From Spisula solida (lineage: Eukaryota > Mollusca > Bivalvia > Venerida > Mactridae), in NCBI GenBank assembly GCA_947247005.1, contig OX365954.1, positions 5,596,001 to 5,660,000 on the forward strand: 64,000 nt of DNA, written 5' to 3'. This document shows, one piece after another, positions 10,826-22,379 of this stretch; within the stretch, counting starts at the first letter, position 1; each line of letters opens with the position of its first letter. The translations under genes and the position numbers were made by a program. The notes under the pieces were generated by a model. It did not search any database. It had not been told where the DNA came from and saw only the letters and a list, made by a program, of their open reading frames with translations.

Positions 10826-13800
10826 ACACATGCTCCTATGCCAAAAAAACATTACTCGCATGGCACCACCGTCTCATGTACAGGCAAAAGTCGTTTAAAT
10901 CAGTATGAGACGTCATAAGGGACGTCATTATAGATATGATTTAGTTACAAGTCGTCGGTGACAAAAACACTGCTGTTAATAAATTCGTAGTGACCTCAAT
11001 TTTCTAACTTTTAGGTCGATGTCTTTCCGATGACTGAAGAGCATGGCATATTTTGTTTAAAAAACGCCATAATGAATTAGTGATGCCAAGGCTATTTTTG
11101 CAGATTTAAACAATCATGGAACCTTCAGAACTTAGATAAATACCGGTGTGTCACTTTAAAGTAATATACAATGTCAATGCTTGCTAAGTTAATAACTCAT
11201 TGACATTAGACTATATTTATCGGTATTTGTGCTTCTGGACTAACACACGTGATGAAAATATAATGGCTAAATAAATAATAGATAATATTGACAGTTTCAA
11301 TTAAGTCAGAATCAATGTGTTAACTATATGACTGTATTTCAATAAACATGTACCTACTACCTGTGGCTACATACTGGCTATATATACTTTAGCTATATAT
11401 AAATTATGTAATTAATAATTTGTCATAAATTCAACATTTCGAAAACTAAGCAGAGCAACTACTTGAAAAGTCATCGTAATAGCCACTTACCATGGCGTCT
11501 AGTCTGATTTCTATTCACATATTTCAATGAAAATTAAAGGCAATTTTAGAATTGAATATCAGTAGTGCAGCCTGATATTTCCGTTAGTTAAACATATTTA
11601 TTCACATTATTTACTGCATATAATACACAATAATATATGTACATGATAAATGATTTAAAAATAGCTTACCAATCTATGCAATAGTTTAGCAACCGACCAA
11701 AGAACCTTCCTTTATGGTCGAAAAGAACTTAACGTACGGCTAACACAACTTCTCGCCAAAAGCTTTTTTCTAAAGATCACCATCAGGGGTTAATTTTACC
11801 CTTGTACACCGAAAGGTCACATTTTAACCCTGGAGATTTGGACTTCATTAGAGTAAGTTTTCGTTTTGAATTATATCGTTTTTGTTGTTACATGTATAAA
11901 TATTGAAATTCTTAACAAAATTATGATAATGAGTGTCTTGATTCCGCACTTAGTGACATTCCTTAAAAGTATATAATAATGACTTAAATATTTTACGAGG
12001 TTAACACATTTGCATATAAACACAATCTTCCATGCCGACCTCACGACAGTACGTCTGGTACCTACATGGCGACGAATGGTGGATGCCCTTAGCCGGACCC
12101 CTGGGGCGAAGAGAACTGTGTAGGTAGATAGAGGCCGGGTACAAAGACAAACACATTCAGTCTCAGTGTATAAGAAAGATAGGTGACGTTTTTGAGACCA
12201 GTGAAATGACGAAATAACAAAATTTCCTTAATGGTTCATAGTTCATAATCATATTTAGTATACTTACGCAATCGAACTAGCATCCACCATTTTTATTCCC
12301 TGTGGTATACTATATCTCAATATTAGATAGTTTTACGTATACATTCTACATTTTTCATACATTTTGTTGCACAATATAAAGCTGATTTGGTGAGTTCTCG
12401 AGAATAAATCGTAGCGTTTGGTATCATCATTCTTGTCCGCGGGATACACTTTATACTAAATAAATTTGAAATAAACATGTTTCAGTTCAGTTTCTACTCA
12501 GCGATTATTAGCATGTATGTGAGACCGAGTAAAGACAATTGTTAGGTCGTTATAAATTGATTACTAGTACATTTGTATGTCTAATTAGCACTGAATGTTA
12601 ATATTCCAAACCAAGAATCTCAGATGATCAACATCGATTAAATTGAATCATTCCATTTCTATTTAGATCCATATATTGTAGTTGTATTACTGAAAGTCGT
12701 CTATAGGGGCCTACGCTAATACATCACACAGTCTCGCAACTCGCCTTTGATCATCACTTTGATGTTACAAATCCACACTAACACATGGGCATCAAGCGGT
12801 GCTTATTCCATTATTCCGTAAATCATTAGAGTGAAGAAATATGTACCCATAAAACTGTAAATATGTTATATTTGGTATTAGTAGAATCAACGGGTGGATT
12901 ATAGTTTTCAAAAATACGCCAGGAATAATCTCGCGTGATGGTAATTAATCGCTCGTTCTCGTGAATTCGTGCCATGTGAACTAGCTATGATCGTTACGTA
13001 ATATTGAACAAATATTTATTCAAAGAAACAGTTCAATAACTTGTTGTTATAGAAACTATGCATAAAGTCTTTGTTTGAATTAAAATCCAATTAAATGAAC
13101 TCAGCGCAGATAAATTCCACGCTAACAAAGTGTGTGCATGTATGCAGTGGGTTTAAAGCATAACGTATCCTGTACATTGTCGACCAGTATTCATCTAAAG
13201 CAAATGACGTTTCCTAATTTAATCAATCAAATATCATAGAAACTGGTTCCAATACAACACACACCTAGTTTGACACGAGTAGTGATTCCATTACCAAGAT
13301 TTCACTTAAACGTCGAATTCAGAGTCTATGTTTACGTCGAAATTTATACGACTTTTATTATACATCGACACCAGACAATATAGACTTGCAAGTATCTATC
13401 AAAACCAGACATATTCATAAGGCAAACCTTTGAACCAACCAAAGTAAATACCAATCACAAGTCGAATTCAAATACATGTACCACTCTCAAGTCGAAACCA
13501 TGTCACATAGTTATATAATAATGTGATTTTGAAAGTGGCGATACAGTTTTAATGGGACACCGGGAATTTGAATTTATTTTGATACAAAATTCAATGATCG
13601 GGAAATGTATCAAAAGGATCAAACGAGCTTTAAAAATGTATCGTTTTTCATTATTTAGGTCGTCGATCAACATCTCCGATTATTACAAAGAAAACGAATT
13701 ACGGAAATACTCAATACATAGCACACACTTGAATTTTTACATGTTTCCTTTATCCCATTGAATACAAACAAACATCTCATTTGACTTAAATCTAAATCAG

Positions 13801-14957
13801 CAAATACGGTAGAGTCTTTGAGAAGTAATTAAAACTATCTTAACACGGGTCTTAACGGAACTTGCTGAAAGAAAGAAACTCGATCGATGTGATGTAAGCG
13901 GTTAGAGGGAGATATTGTCAATACTTCAGATATCCGGTTTTACTAGAACGCTTGTAAATTATGAGCCGAACCTTTCATGGCATTAAAGCAGTTTTATTAT
14001 AAAATCATCAATATCACATTGATCTAGAATCGTCTCCTGCTTAGGCCAATACAGTGAGGGAGTGGAATGTGCTGTGTCAATCTAAGGAGGCTTTGTGGAT
14101 TAGTTATCAGGCATTACAGTGCTTGCTATCGTTCTTGCTAACACCATGATATAAGTTGTTTTTTTAAAAGATACCATCGGACAGGGAGGGCAGTACCAAC
14201 TTAACCAGCCAAGCACAGAAAACAAAAACATCACATATCACAATTACACGAGACAATGAGCATTAATATTTTACCTTCTGACTTAGTCGTTATCATTCGA
14301 AAAACGAAGCTGCCTATTTCGTTAGCATTTTTTGGTACCTCGTTCAATTTAAAATTCGTTATCTTCTCAGAAAATGTACATTTCCCAAAATGGAAACCAC
14401 AGATATATTGAAGAAGGGTCGAAGTCTATATCCAATGTTTTAGTATTGTTGCAAACCACGAATTAAGTCGAGAAGGCGATAATTAGATCTTTTTGCAAAC
14501 ATCGCATACATAAAAACTGTTTTCACGATTGATATAGCATTTGTGTATATACGAATACGAAAGTTTATTTTGCATAAAGCATAATACAATGCTTATAACA
14601 AATAAATACAAATAACAGAGATAATGTTTGACGACAGTAAACAAAACGAATATAAGTAATTGGATAGGGGATAAATTGTCGCAAAAAAAACAACTTAAAA
14701 CTACACTAAGTCAAAATTCCATAACTCGGGTACGAATAGAGCGAACGACGCATAAAGGGGATGAAAAACAATATGGTCTCGAATCTCGGCGCGAAATGTG
14801 TAAAGAACACCGCTTGGAAAAGGGTCGTTCTGACGATAGACGCAAAATATTTAGCCGACTATCTGAGGTAAATTTAATAGATGAAACGTCGATCAATACT
14901 ATTTATCAATGCAAATATTGTAAATAGTTAAAAATAAATACATAATACCAGGAGTTT
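10826..14957. other. Intergenic, no gene recognised
   Basis: Over 4 kb of AT-rich sequence. The longest open frame (14628-14927, 99 codons, rich in Lys, Arg and Glu) has no recognisable domain, and the opposite strand is open over much of the same stretch. I see nothing else supportable. Confidence 0.5.
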
Positions 14958-15103
14958 GTTGCTAAACTGTAATATGAACGTTATGAAACCAAACAGTGTA
15001 AATTTCGTCTGCTTAGCCTGGTACTGTAATGTTGCTAAACTGTAATATGAACGTTACGAAACCAAACAGTGTAAATTTCGTCTGCTTAGCCTGGTACTGT
15101 AAC
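14958..15103. repeat. 73-bp tandem duplication
   Basis: Two adjacent copies of a 73-bp unit starting GTTGCTAAACTGTAATATGA (14958 and 15031). They differ by about one base (ttatgaaacc versus ttacgaaacc), indicating a recent duplication. Confidence 0.95.
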
Positions 15104-16600
15104 AGCGACATTTTATCAACCCTCAATAACCATTTGTCATTTTACGGGGCGTAGGAATTTATTCGCACAAAAACATTAACTCACAGAAGAAACATTCCAA
15201 AATTTCTCGCAATAAAAAGAAATAAAAAATAATTCAATTGCTAGGGAAAATGTTCTTAAAAATGCTTGAAAATTATGATTTTGTTTAGATTGGCTGAAAC
15301 TCGTTTTTTGCTCGGATGAATTGGTTGAGGAGAAATTACATGGGTAAAATCGTAGTGATTTCTAAAGTTGGTATATAACAATACTTGGGGGAAATCCCCC
15401 AAGTAAAAATGAACATTCAACTAGGACACTGAAGTTTAAATTTATATATACGCAATCAGAACAGGTTAGGTTTAAGAATTTATTATTGACCAACGTTTCG
15501 GCTTTTGCCAGCCATATTTAGTTTACATTTTCTGTTTGTACGAAGTCAAGAGTGATCACCGACGGAATCTACATAAAATGTGCATAATACACAACATAGA
15601 GTGAAATACTATTATGAGGTTAAACAGTAAAATATAACACAAATCATGCAAATACAATTTGCAGACGATTCGGGGCTAATGTTGATCTGACACTATGACG
15701 TCGTACAGTAAGGATGCGAATTCCACTGTAGGTGCTAGCCAATTCTAGTATTTTTATTACTTCCTGGAAGAACCGAAAAATATGTTAAGAACCGACTCAA
15801 TCGATTGATTTTCGGGACACTACCGGTATATCCGGGGCAGGTCTTTGTCTCTATCCTCCATCTACCTTGATATACCGTGGCATACCGGCATTATTTGGAC
15901 TGCGCTGGATCTGGATTGGTTGAGTCCCAGTTAGTAAAGTAAGTTTCATACCGATCGAGGCAGGGAAGAACCCAGCATATACCCGAATAAAGGTTATTTA
16001 CGGTAATGCCCGGTAGAAACCCGTTTTGTTACCGATGGTTCACTATAATATTATTATACTGGTTTCATCACGGCCAAGGTCTGTGAAGTTGTAGTTACCC
16101 AGTATTTGTCGAACAATGCCAAATACACTAATTATTATGTAAATCATAATTGAAATTCTGTCGAAATCAGTTTATTTTTGTTTACGAAAAGTAGCATTAA
16201 AACCCACACGATTAGTTACCTTATTTATCATAACTCAAAACAGACTGTAATAATTGCATTACATATGTCCCAACAATGCGCATAATGCACCTAGTCTGGT
16301 CATCATGCCCCGTACAGCATGTGGATACACCAGAGGACACTATTTTATCAAAGCACTTACGAAAATCTTAAAGTTACGCTCAAATTTAAAATCTTTATAT
16401 TTTTTAACAACTGCAAATTGGTGAAGGGTATAGTTTGTAGGTGTTCAGTAACTGAATCATTATTAGTATTGCAGTTCCTTTCACCATACTTAATAATTGT
16501 AAATACATTATGAAGAATTTAAATTGTAAATTTACTATTTTGGTAAGTGCTTTGATAGAACAGTACACATGTTTGTCGTAAGTTTTGTAGAATTCAATCC
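15104..16600. other. Intergenic, no gene recognised
   Basis: A GC-richer patch at about 15820-16030 has several 'accgg' and 'ataccg' motifs but no open frame or tRNA-like signature. Nothing else is supportable. Confidence 0.45.
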
Positions 16601-17290
16601 CCCCCTATTTAAAGATTGGAAGCAACCCCCGATCAAAGTCGATAGTCGCCTGTCACGTGTCGGACTCCTTATATGGAACAACTATTTACAAATACAGGGT
16701 GACAATTAATATATGTTCCGATAACAAAATTTGATAACTATGTCCAAGTTTGTCTAAGAGAGCTGCTGTTGGTCTTATTTAAAAAATAAACGATTTAAAA
16801 TGTGTACTCGGGTGATTAGTTAATGCCTCCATGTGATGTCATGGTGTCATTAATGACGTCATACATTCCATATAATATGAAAATGGCTGACGCGTCAAAA
16901 ATAATCAATCTGTCAGAGTTTGGAAATTTCCTCTGTATCCGCCCATAAACGTTGATGGAAAAATTACTATTGTAATTAAAACAGTCATAGCAGGCAGGTA
17001 CCTTCTTTTCATCAAAACGATTACCAGTTTGGGAAAACTAAAATCGATTTCAGGAACACATTAATCGGATCTGATTAACCGGTTGATCGTGACTGCCCAA
17101 CTTGAAATGTCTGATATAATTAAATGTATGGTTAAATTCAAACCGGTTCATCCCGGATCACTGTACCGGAAAACTTGGCCTTACATCCCGGTAAACCCTT
17201 AATAACTGTTCTTGGATACGTCTGGACGAAAATTAGAACAATAATAACTCAAAAGAGTGTTTATATAGGATTGCGACATTTGCCGTCTAA
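16601..17290 (+). mobile_element. Dispersed repeat, copy 2
   Basis: Second copy of the element at 10321-10825, in the same orientation. The left block (16640-16700) and right block (17091-17290) match copy 1. The middle (about 16740-17090) is longer and different, suggesting an insertion here or a deletion in copy 1. It keeps one GACATTT-type unit at its right end (about 17273-17288). A TGACGTCA octamer lies in the non-shared middle (16854-16861). Confidence 0.6.
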
Positions 17291-18170
17291 GAACGAGTGT
17301 GTTAGTATCGTGACTCTAGCTTACATGTTGTATATAACACGAACCGTCGGCCATGAAAGCCCGAGTTCGAAGGTGGTTTGAATCCCGGTAGTTTCGTACT
17401 GCTAGAACCGGTTGTTGAGCCACCAGCTAGTTTAACAACATTTAAATTGTGAGCCTAGCATAACCATATCTAAGCCAAGTCGTCCATGTCTTCTGAAAAT
17501 GTGTGTCTGATAAGCCCCCTTGGCTGGTGACATTACACTAATATACAATTTACTATACAGTAAAAAGCTTTACAAACTAATCTACACTTTAATAAAATGA
17601 GCACTAGAAACATACATACCAGCAATTGCCAAATATCAAGTTCATTTAATATTAATCCTTGAACACTGTATTAAATAATATGAACAAATGCACTGCATCC
17701 AGCGGGGATTTCCCATCAGGTTTTTGGACAATCTGATCGAGGAAAAAATGACTAAGGACTTTGTTTGCTCCACGGGACTAGATCTAGCCCCTGACTGCCA
17801 GACAGCACCACATAGGAGACCAGGCGAACAAATACTTAGAAAAGAGTGTTTTCCGATCTAGGAGACGGGTTGCACAGATATGTCCTATAAATAGTTATTA
17901 TAGTTTTACACTCGTCTTTTATTTGCTATTTTTATTATTTGCTTTCAATGGATTATGGAGTTTTTTCAGTGAAAAAAACAGTGAAATTATCACTTTGTTG
18001 TTTTCACTGTTTTGAAGCTGGTTCCAGTATCATGCAGAAAAAGAAACGCAACGTCAACGGCGCCGGGCTTTAAAATTTGCGTTACGTCATCATGACGTCA
18101 TAATTCTCACGTCGTGACGTTCCAATGTCGACGTATTTTTTTCCAATTAAGCCAATTACGACACATTTTA
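17291..18170. other. Intergenic, no gene seen
   Basis: No gene-like signal. Two TGACG-rich stretches occur near 18080-18130, including TGACGTCA at 18093-18100. Confidence 0.5.
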
Positions 18171-18345
18171 AGAGAAATAGAGGCATATAATAAACAGAAA
18201 ATTGTTGATTTTTGGTGTAAGATCAATTTTATTTCACTCGTGATCACAGAAAATTAAATTTACACTCGTGGCTACGCCACTCGTGAAAATATTGATTTTC
18301 TGTGATCACTCGTTGAAATAAAATTCAACAAATATCCTCTATGTA
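18171..18345. mobile_element. Imperfect palindromic element
   Basis: Arms 'ttttatttcactcgtgatca' (about 18227-18246) and 'tgatcactcgttgaaataaa' (about 18302-18321) pair around a centre near 18275 ('actcgtgg'/'ccactcgtga'), giving a ~100-bp foldback. This looks like a foldback or MITE-type element. The boundaries are approximate. Confidence 0.65.
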
Positions 18346-19186
18346 TTTCAATTCAACATATTCACAGGTTGGCGCGCTATGCCGTGCGACGACGTCGCGT
18401 TAACGGGCGATGACGTCACGTTAACGATTTCACACACTAATGGGATTGTCATGGGATTATCCGAGATATTCCGATTGTATTATGAGACTTCGACATTCTT
18501 CGGCATCGCTCGGTATTCTCCGATAATTTCAGTCTCTAACGGAAAAAATAATATCTACAAGATATTGACGAGTCCGCCGTTCATTCTTGCAAAATTAGAC
18601 GAAATACACTAACATGTCGTGATGGGCCTCTTATTTTCACCTTTGAAAGGGGAGGAAACTGCTGCAGGGAGTTTAAATTACTTTGTGTGAGAGATTATTA
18701 TACATGTAAAAAATGGCCGTCGTGCGATCAAACAGAGCGAGACACTTTGGCGGAAAAAGAATTCTGAGGCCGGAGCTTACGTCAGCTATAATAAAAAGTG
18801 CCGAGAAGAACCATAATCAACCAAACCTACGAATTGTGATAAGTACGTGATTTTAAAGTCGGCCAAACTGTGCCTATGCGACAGAATAAGTGGAATTTTG
18901 AGTGCATCATCCGACTCAACGAGCTGTCAAAATGAAAAAAGGCTGGATCGTAGATCTATAACAAAATCACTCTTGTTGGTAGATAAGAACAATGAATTTT
19001 ATTTATTAAGTTAGTCTGAAATCCACACTAGCTTTATAAATCATTACAGGCTTTGAATGATATTTATTGTTGTGTTTTATTTGGGAGGGGGGGAGTGAAC
19101 TCTCCAAAGTTTTCATGTCAGTCCATTTAATTACCATGGCAAAATAACAATCATCCAGTACTGACAAGCAAGCTATTACTATATAA
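18346..19186. other. Intergenic, no gene recognised
   Basis: A 77-codon open frame (18379-18612) begins in a CpG-rich patch with GACGTC repeats and TGACGTCA (18411-18418). Its translation shows no domain. I would not annotate it as a gene. Confidence 0.45.
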
Positions 19187-19430
19187 GGATGGCACGGTGG
19201 TCGAGTGGTCCCTGGCTTCAAATCTCGGTGGGGGCACTTGGTCTTTTCTGAGACACTTTTCAGTGCACTGTATTTCCACAGAACTAGAGAGGTCCTGGTT
19301 GGAAACCCGGAGATAGTCTCATGTGTATCAATGCTAACACCAGCCATGTGTATCAATGCTTACACCAGCCACTTTAACGAAGCATTGAGTCCTTTCGGAG
19401 CTATGGCAACACCCCCGGATTTCTAATATC
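19187..19430 (+). mobile_element. tRNA-derived SINE-like element
   Basis: The head resembles a tRNA gene with internal Pol III promoter: an A-box-like GGTGGTCGAGTGG (about 19197-19209) and a B-box-like TTCAAATCTC shortly after. A non-coding body follows, ending with a repeated 'tgtatcaatgct.acaccagcc'. The reverse strand translates to an 'HRDLKPG'-type string, which is what tRNA-like heads of this kind give. Family not identified. Confidence 0.5.
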
Positions 19431-20103
19431 ACACAGGTCTCTTTCTCTTCATTGATTTTATGTCTGTCCTTGATAGACATACCAGTCAATAATACTCGAA
19501 GAGGGTTTAAACCGTATTAAAGGTATAACACAACTATCTGTCTAGATGTTTTGTTTTCTTCTTTTATTAATCAAAACTATCGCCCGACTCGGGTGTGTTT
19601 ACTTTTTCATCCCTAGGGAAATCTCCCTTGTGTGGACATGAGCAAAATAACTTAGAAGGCCAACATTGTTTAATTTACATAAAAATAATAATTATATTAA
19701 ATGTATTAATGAATATATGTAATGAACATTATCATATTTAGCTGTGTGGTTAACACCCTATATATAGTGGTCTCAAGATCAAATCTCAAACATCCGTGAC
19801 ACATACTTTTTAGCTCAACATTTCGAAGATCTACAAGCTATAACATTATTTTGCTACATAAGTCATATAATGAAACCGGCCAGCCATATCAAAATATGCC
19901 TCTGTTTGGATTCAAACCTTAGACTTCCAGCTTCAAAAATGAGTGGCTTATTATTGCTCAATCATGGCCAGGTGGTATATTCAGAATATGAAGCAGCTCA
20001 ATAGCGGTACTCAGCCTATAGATTATTAATTTGTCAGTACTTAGGGGTGAACCTCTTGAGTCCTTACAAGTTTTACTGATAATTAAACTGTTATTCTTTT
20101 CAG
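19431..20103. other. Intergenic, no gene seen
   Basis: AT-rich, no supportable feature. A pyrimidine tract ending in CAG (20094-20103) could be a splice acceptor for the exon-like segment that follows. Confidence 0.45.
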
Positions 20104-21830
20104 CTCAACTTGCTTATTGTGAAAGTGAAAGAACAGGAATGATTTAACCAATTTATTTGGCCTGAACAATAACATATCTTTGTTAATTCGACTGGTCACT
20201 ACAGTACATGGACATGAAGCATTGATGTTTTCACACACCCTGAATACTGTCCAGGTAAATGCTTTTTTGTTTAGCTGGTAATTTATTAAACAACTCTCTT
20301 ACAATAAATGCTTCAGCTCAGAATATGAACACAGTAATTTGAATAAGTTATTCTAGTTCACCTGTGATTTCATAGCCTAGGAATTTGACTGACCACTGAT
20401 GTATAAGGATACACAATATCTGAATAAGATATTGTGTTCAGGTTGTAATTTTTGGTTTTATGAACCATTCATGTGGTTTAAACTAATATTTATCCTAAGC
20501 ACTGTAATATTGTTTTGGTATTTATATCATGATTAGAATTATTATAATAAATAATTTAGTTAATATATTCTAATAAAAACATATTTATATAGTGCTTTTT
20601 CTTGAAGTTGTATGTTCAAAAACGCTTTACAAAATAGTAACATGGTTTTTAATCAATCAAAGAGTACTGTTCATAGAACAAAAATGTTTAGTCGGTCACT
20701 CCAGCTCTCCAATGTTGGAGATGTGATCTTCTTCTTTGAGTATTATCTCTGTCAGTAATCTTAATGTTTGTGGAAGGATAATTTCTAATTAATTCAGATG
20801 TAACCTGAAATTATCATTCACTAAATAATGTTTGTTTTTTCAGGTCAGTTAAAAAAGTCATGTGTGGTAAACTGTGATGCTAATGTAGAAGTGGCAATAT
20901 AGAACTTCTGATACAGGTTAGTTTGCTCAAATGAATTGTTCACCAAACTATTTGAGTTTTCAATTTTATTATTTCAATAGCATACTCAACAACTTATGTG
21001 CTTGATTTATTTATCAGTGATTGATATCTTGAGAAAGATGTAGAAAGTATTCATAATTATTAATGAAAGATGGTGTAATTTAAGATTTACAATCTCTATT
21101 GTATGGAGTTTCGTTTTTATGTGATACATCCTTTGACATGAGCTTCTTTTTTTATGAAGTGGTTCTCTTTGAGACATATTTATATATTTGAAAAAGTAGA
21201 AATGTTGTTTGATTTATTTACAGGGTATAATCCCAAGCTATATTGTCACACTAATACATTGGCTGTGGAGTGACTTAAAGACCTGGAATCGAACTAGACC
21301 ATACCCTACGCACAATGGAAAGTGAAAACTCTTCTTCGATAAAACATCTAAACCACTGCAAGGGTTGAGGTACTTGAAACAACTATTTATGCATATATTT
21401 TAACCCTGTACTCCAATTGATGCATCTCCATGCAGATTGTTGTGCATATGCCTCTTTACATGCAAAATGCATGATGTAATTGGTGTCTATTATTTCTAAT
21501 ATTATCTCTTGAGATGGTGACGATTAACAATATAATGAAAGCGAGTAGACTGGGTATATATTGAGTAAAGGGTTAATGTTCATATGGTCATAATTAACTA
21601 TTTGAGATGAAACTGTTGACAATTTCACAAGCAGTATATTTGTCTTTTAGATGAGCAGATTGATAGTATGGTACTTATTTATCAAAATGCTATTAACTGA
21701 CTAATTCCAAAATAACTATTTATGGTGCCCAATTAATTATATAATAATGTATGTTATAAATTTTTTACAAATATTCTGTTTGATATTTCAGGTCATGTCA
21801 GTAATTCAGAGTTTCTCCAACTAAGTCTAG
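20104..21830 (+). ncRNA. Possible spliced non-coding transcript (exon-like segments)
   Basis: Four segments are preceded by pyrimidine-rich tracts ending in AG, and three are followed by GT: 20104-20254 (donor GTAAAT), 20844-20916 (donor GTTAGT), 21224-about 21364 (weak donor GTTGAG), and one starting at 21792 with unknown end. All carry stop codons, so if transcribed the product would be non-coding or a UTR. AG/GT pairs arise easily by chance in AT-rich DNA, so this is a weak call that only transcript data could confirm. Confidence 0.2.
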
Positions 21831-22058
21831 CAGTGTAACAGTTTGTCTTACATCTGAAGATATAACTGAAAGGAATATTTTTAATCGAAAGGATCCAGCT
21901 AACTTGTTTGTTGATGAGGAAAATATTAACTTTAGACGGCGCCATCATATATGACTCAATTATTATGACCGACCAGATTTTCCGAGTCATCTGTTTACTA
22001 AAAGACATTAATTTCAATTTGGACTGAAGCATAACTTCTTTTGTCATTTTTTGAAAAT

Positions 22059-22379
22059 ATTACCATGGCAACCAAATTAAACAAAATTTATAATGCGCAT
22101 GTTTCCATTATGATGACCATTCTGTTAACACATACATATGTGCATAATTATGTTCAGTAATTTTGAAAAAAATATACTTTATTCAACATTTTGGGTGAAA
22201 GTGTTTGTTGCCATGGTAACAGTTTCAAGAAAGAAAACATTATGAATGTTGTTGTTTTTGTAAACTCATTATTTTTATAAATGAGAAACATTTCCAAAAA
22301 AATGTGCTTCGAAGCAAATTAGACTGCATATCCTCTATATTTAAGAGGTTATGAAGTTATTCTAACGTTGCTAGGCAAC
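22059..22379. promoter_or_regulatory. Cluster of RFX/X-box-like palindromes
   Basis: ATTACCATGGCAAC (22059-22072), GTTGCCATGGTAAC (22207-22220) and GTTGCTAGGCAAC (22367-22379) fit the X-box pattern GTNRCC-(0-3 nt)-RGYAAC fully or nearly. They are spaced about 150-160 bp apart. RFX factors bind such sites, for example at ciliary genes. No gene start is visible nearby, so the sites may simply belong to a degenerate repeat. Confidence 0.4.

Noticed and set aside
14628..14927. 99-codon basic frame as a gene
   Set aside because: No recognisable domain, no exon borders, and an overlapping open frame on the opposite strand; likely chance.
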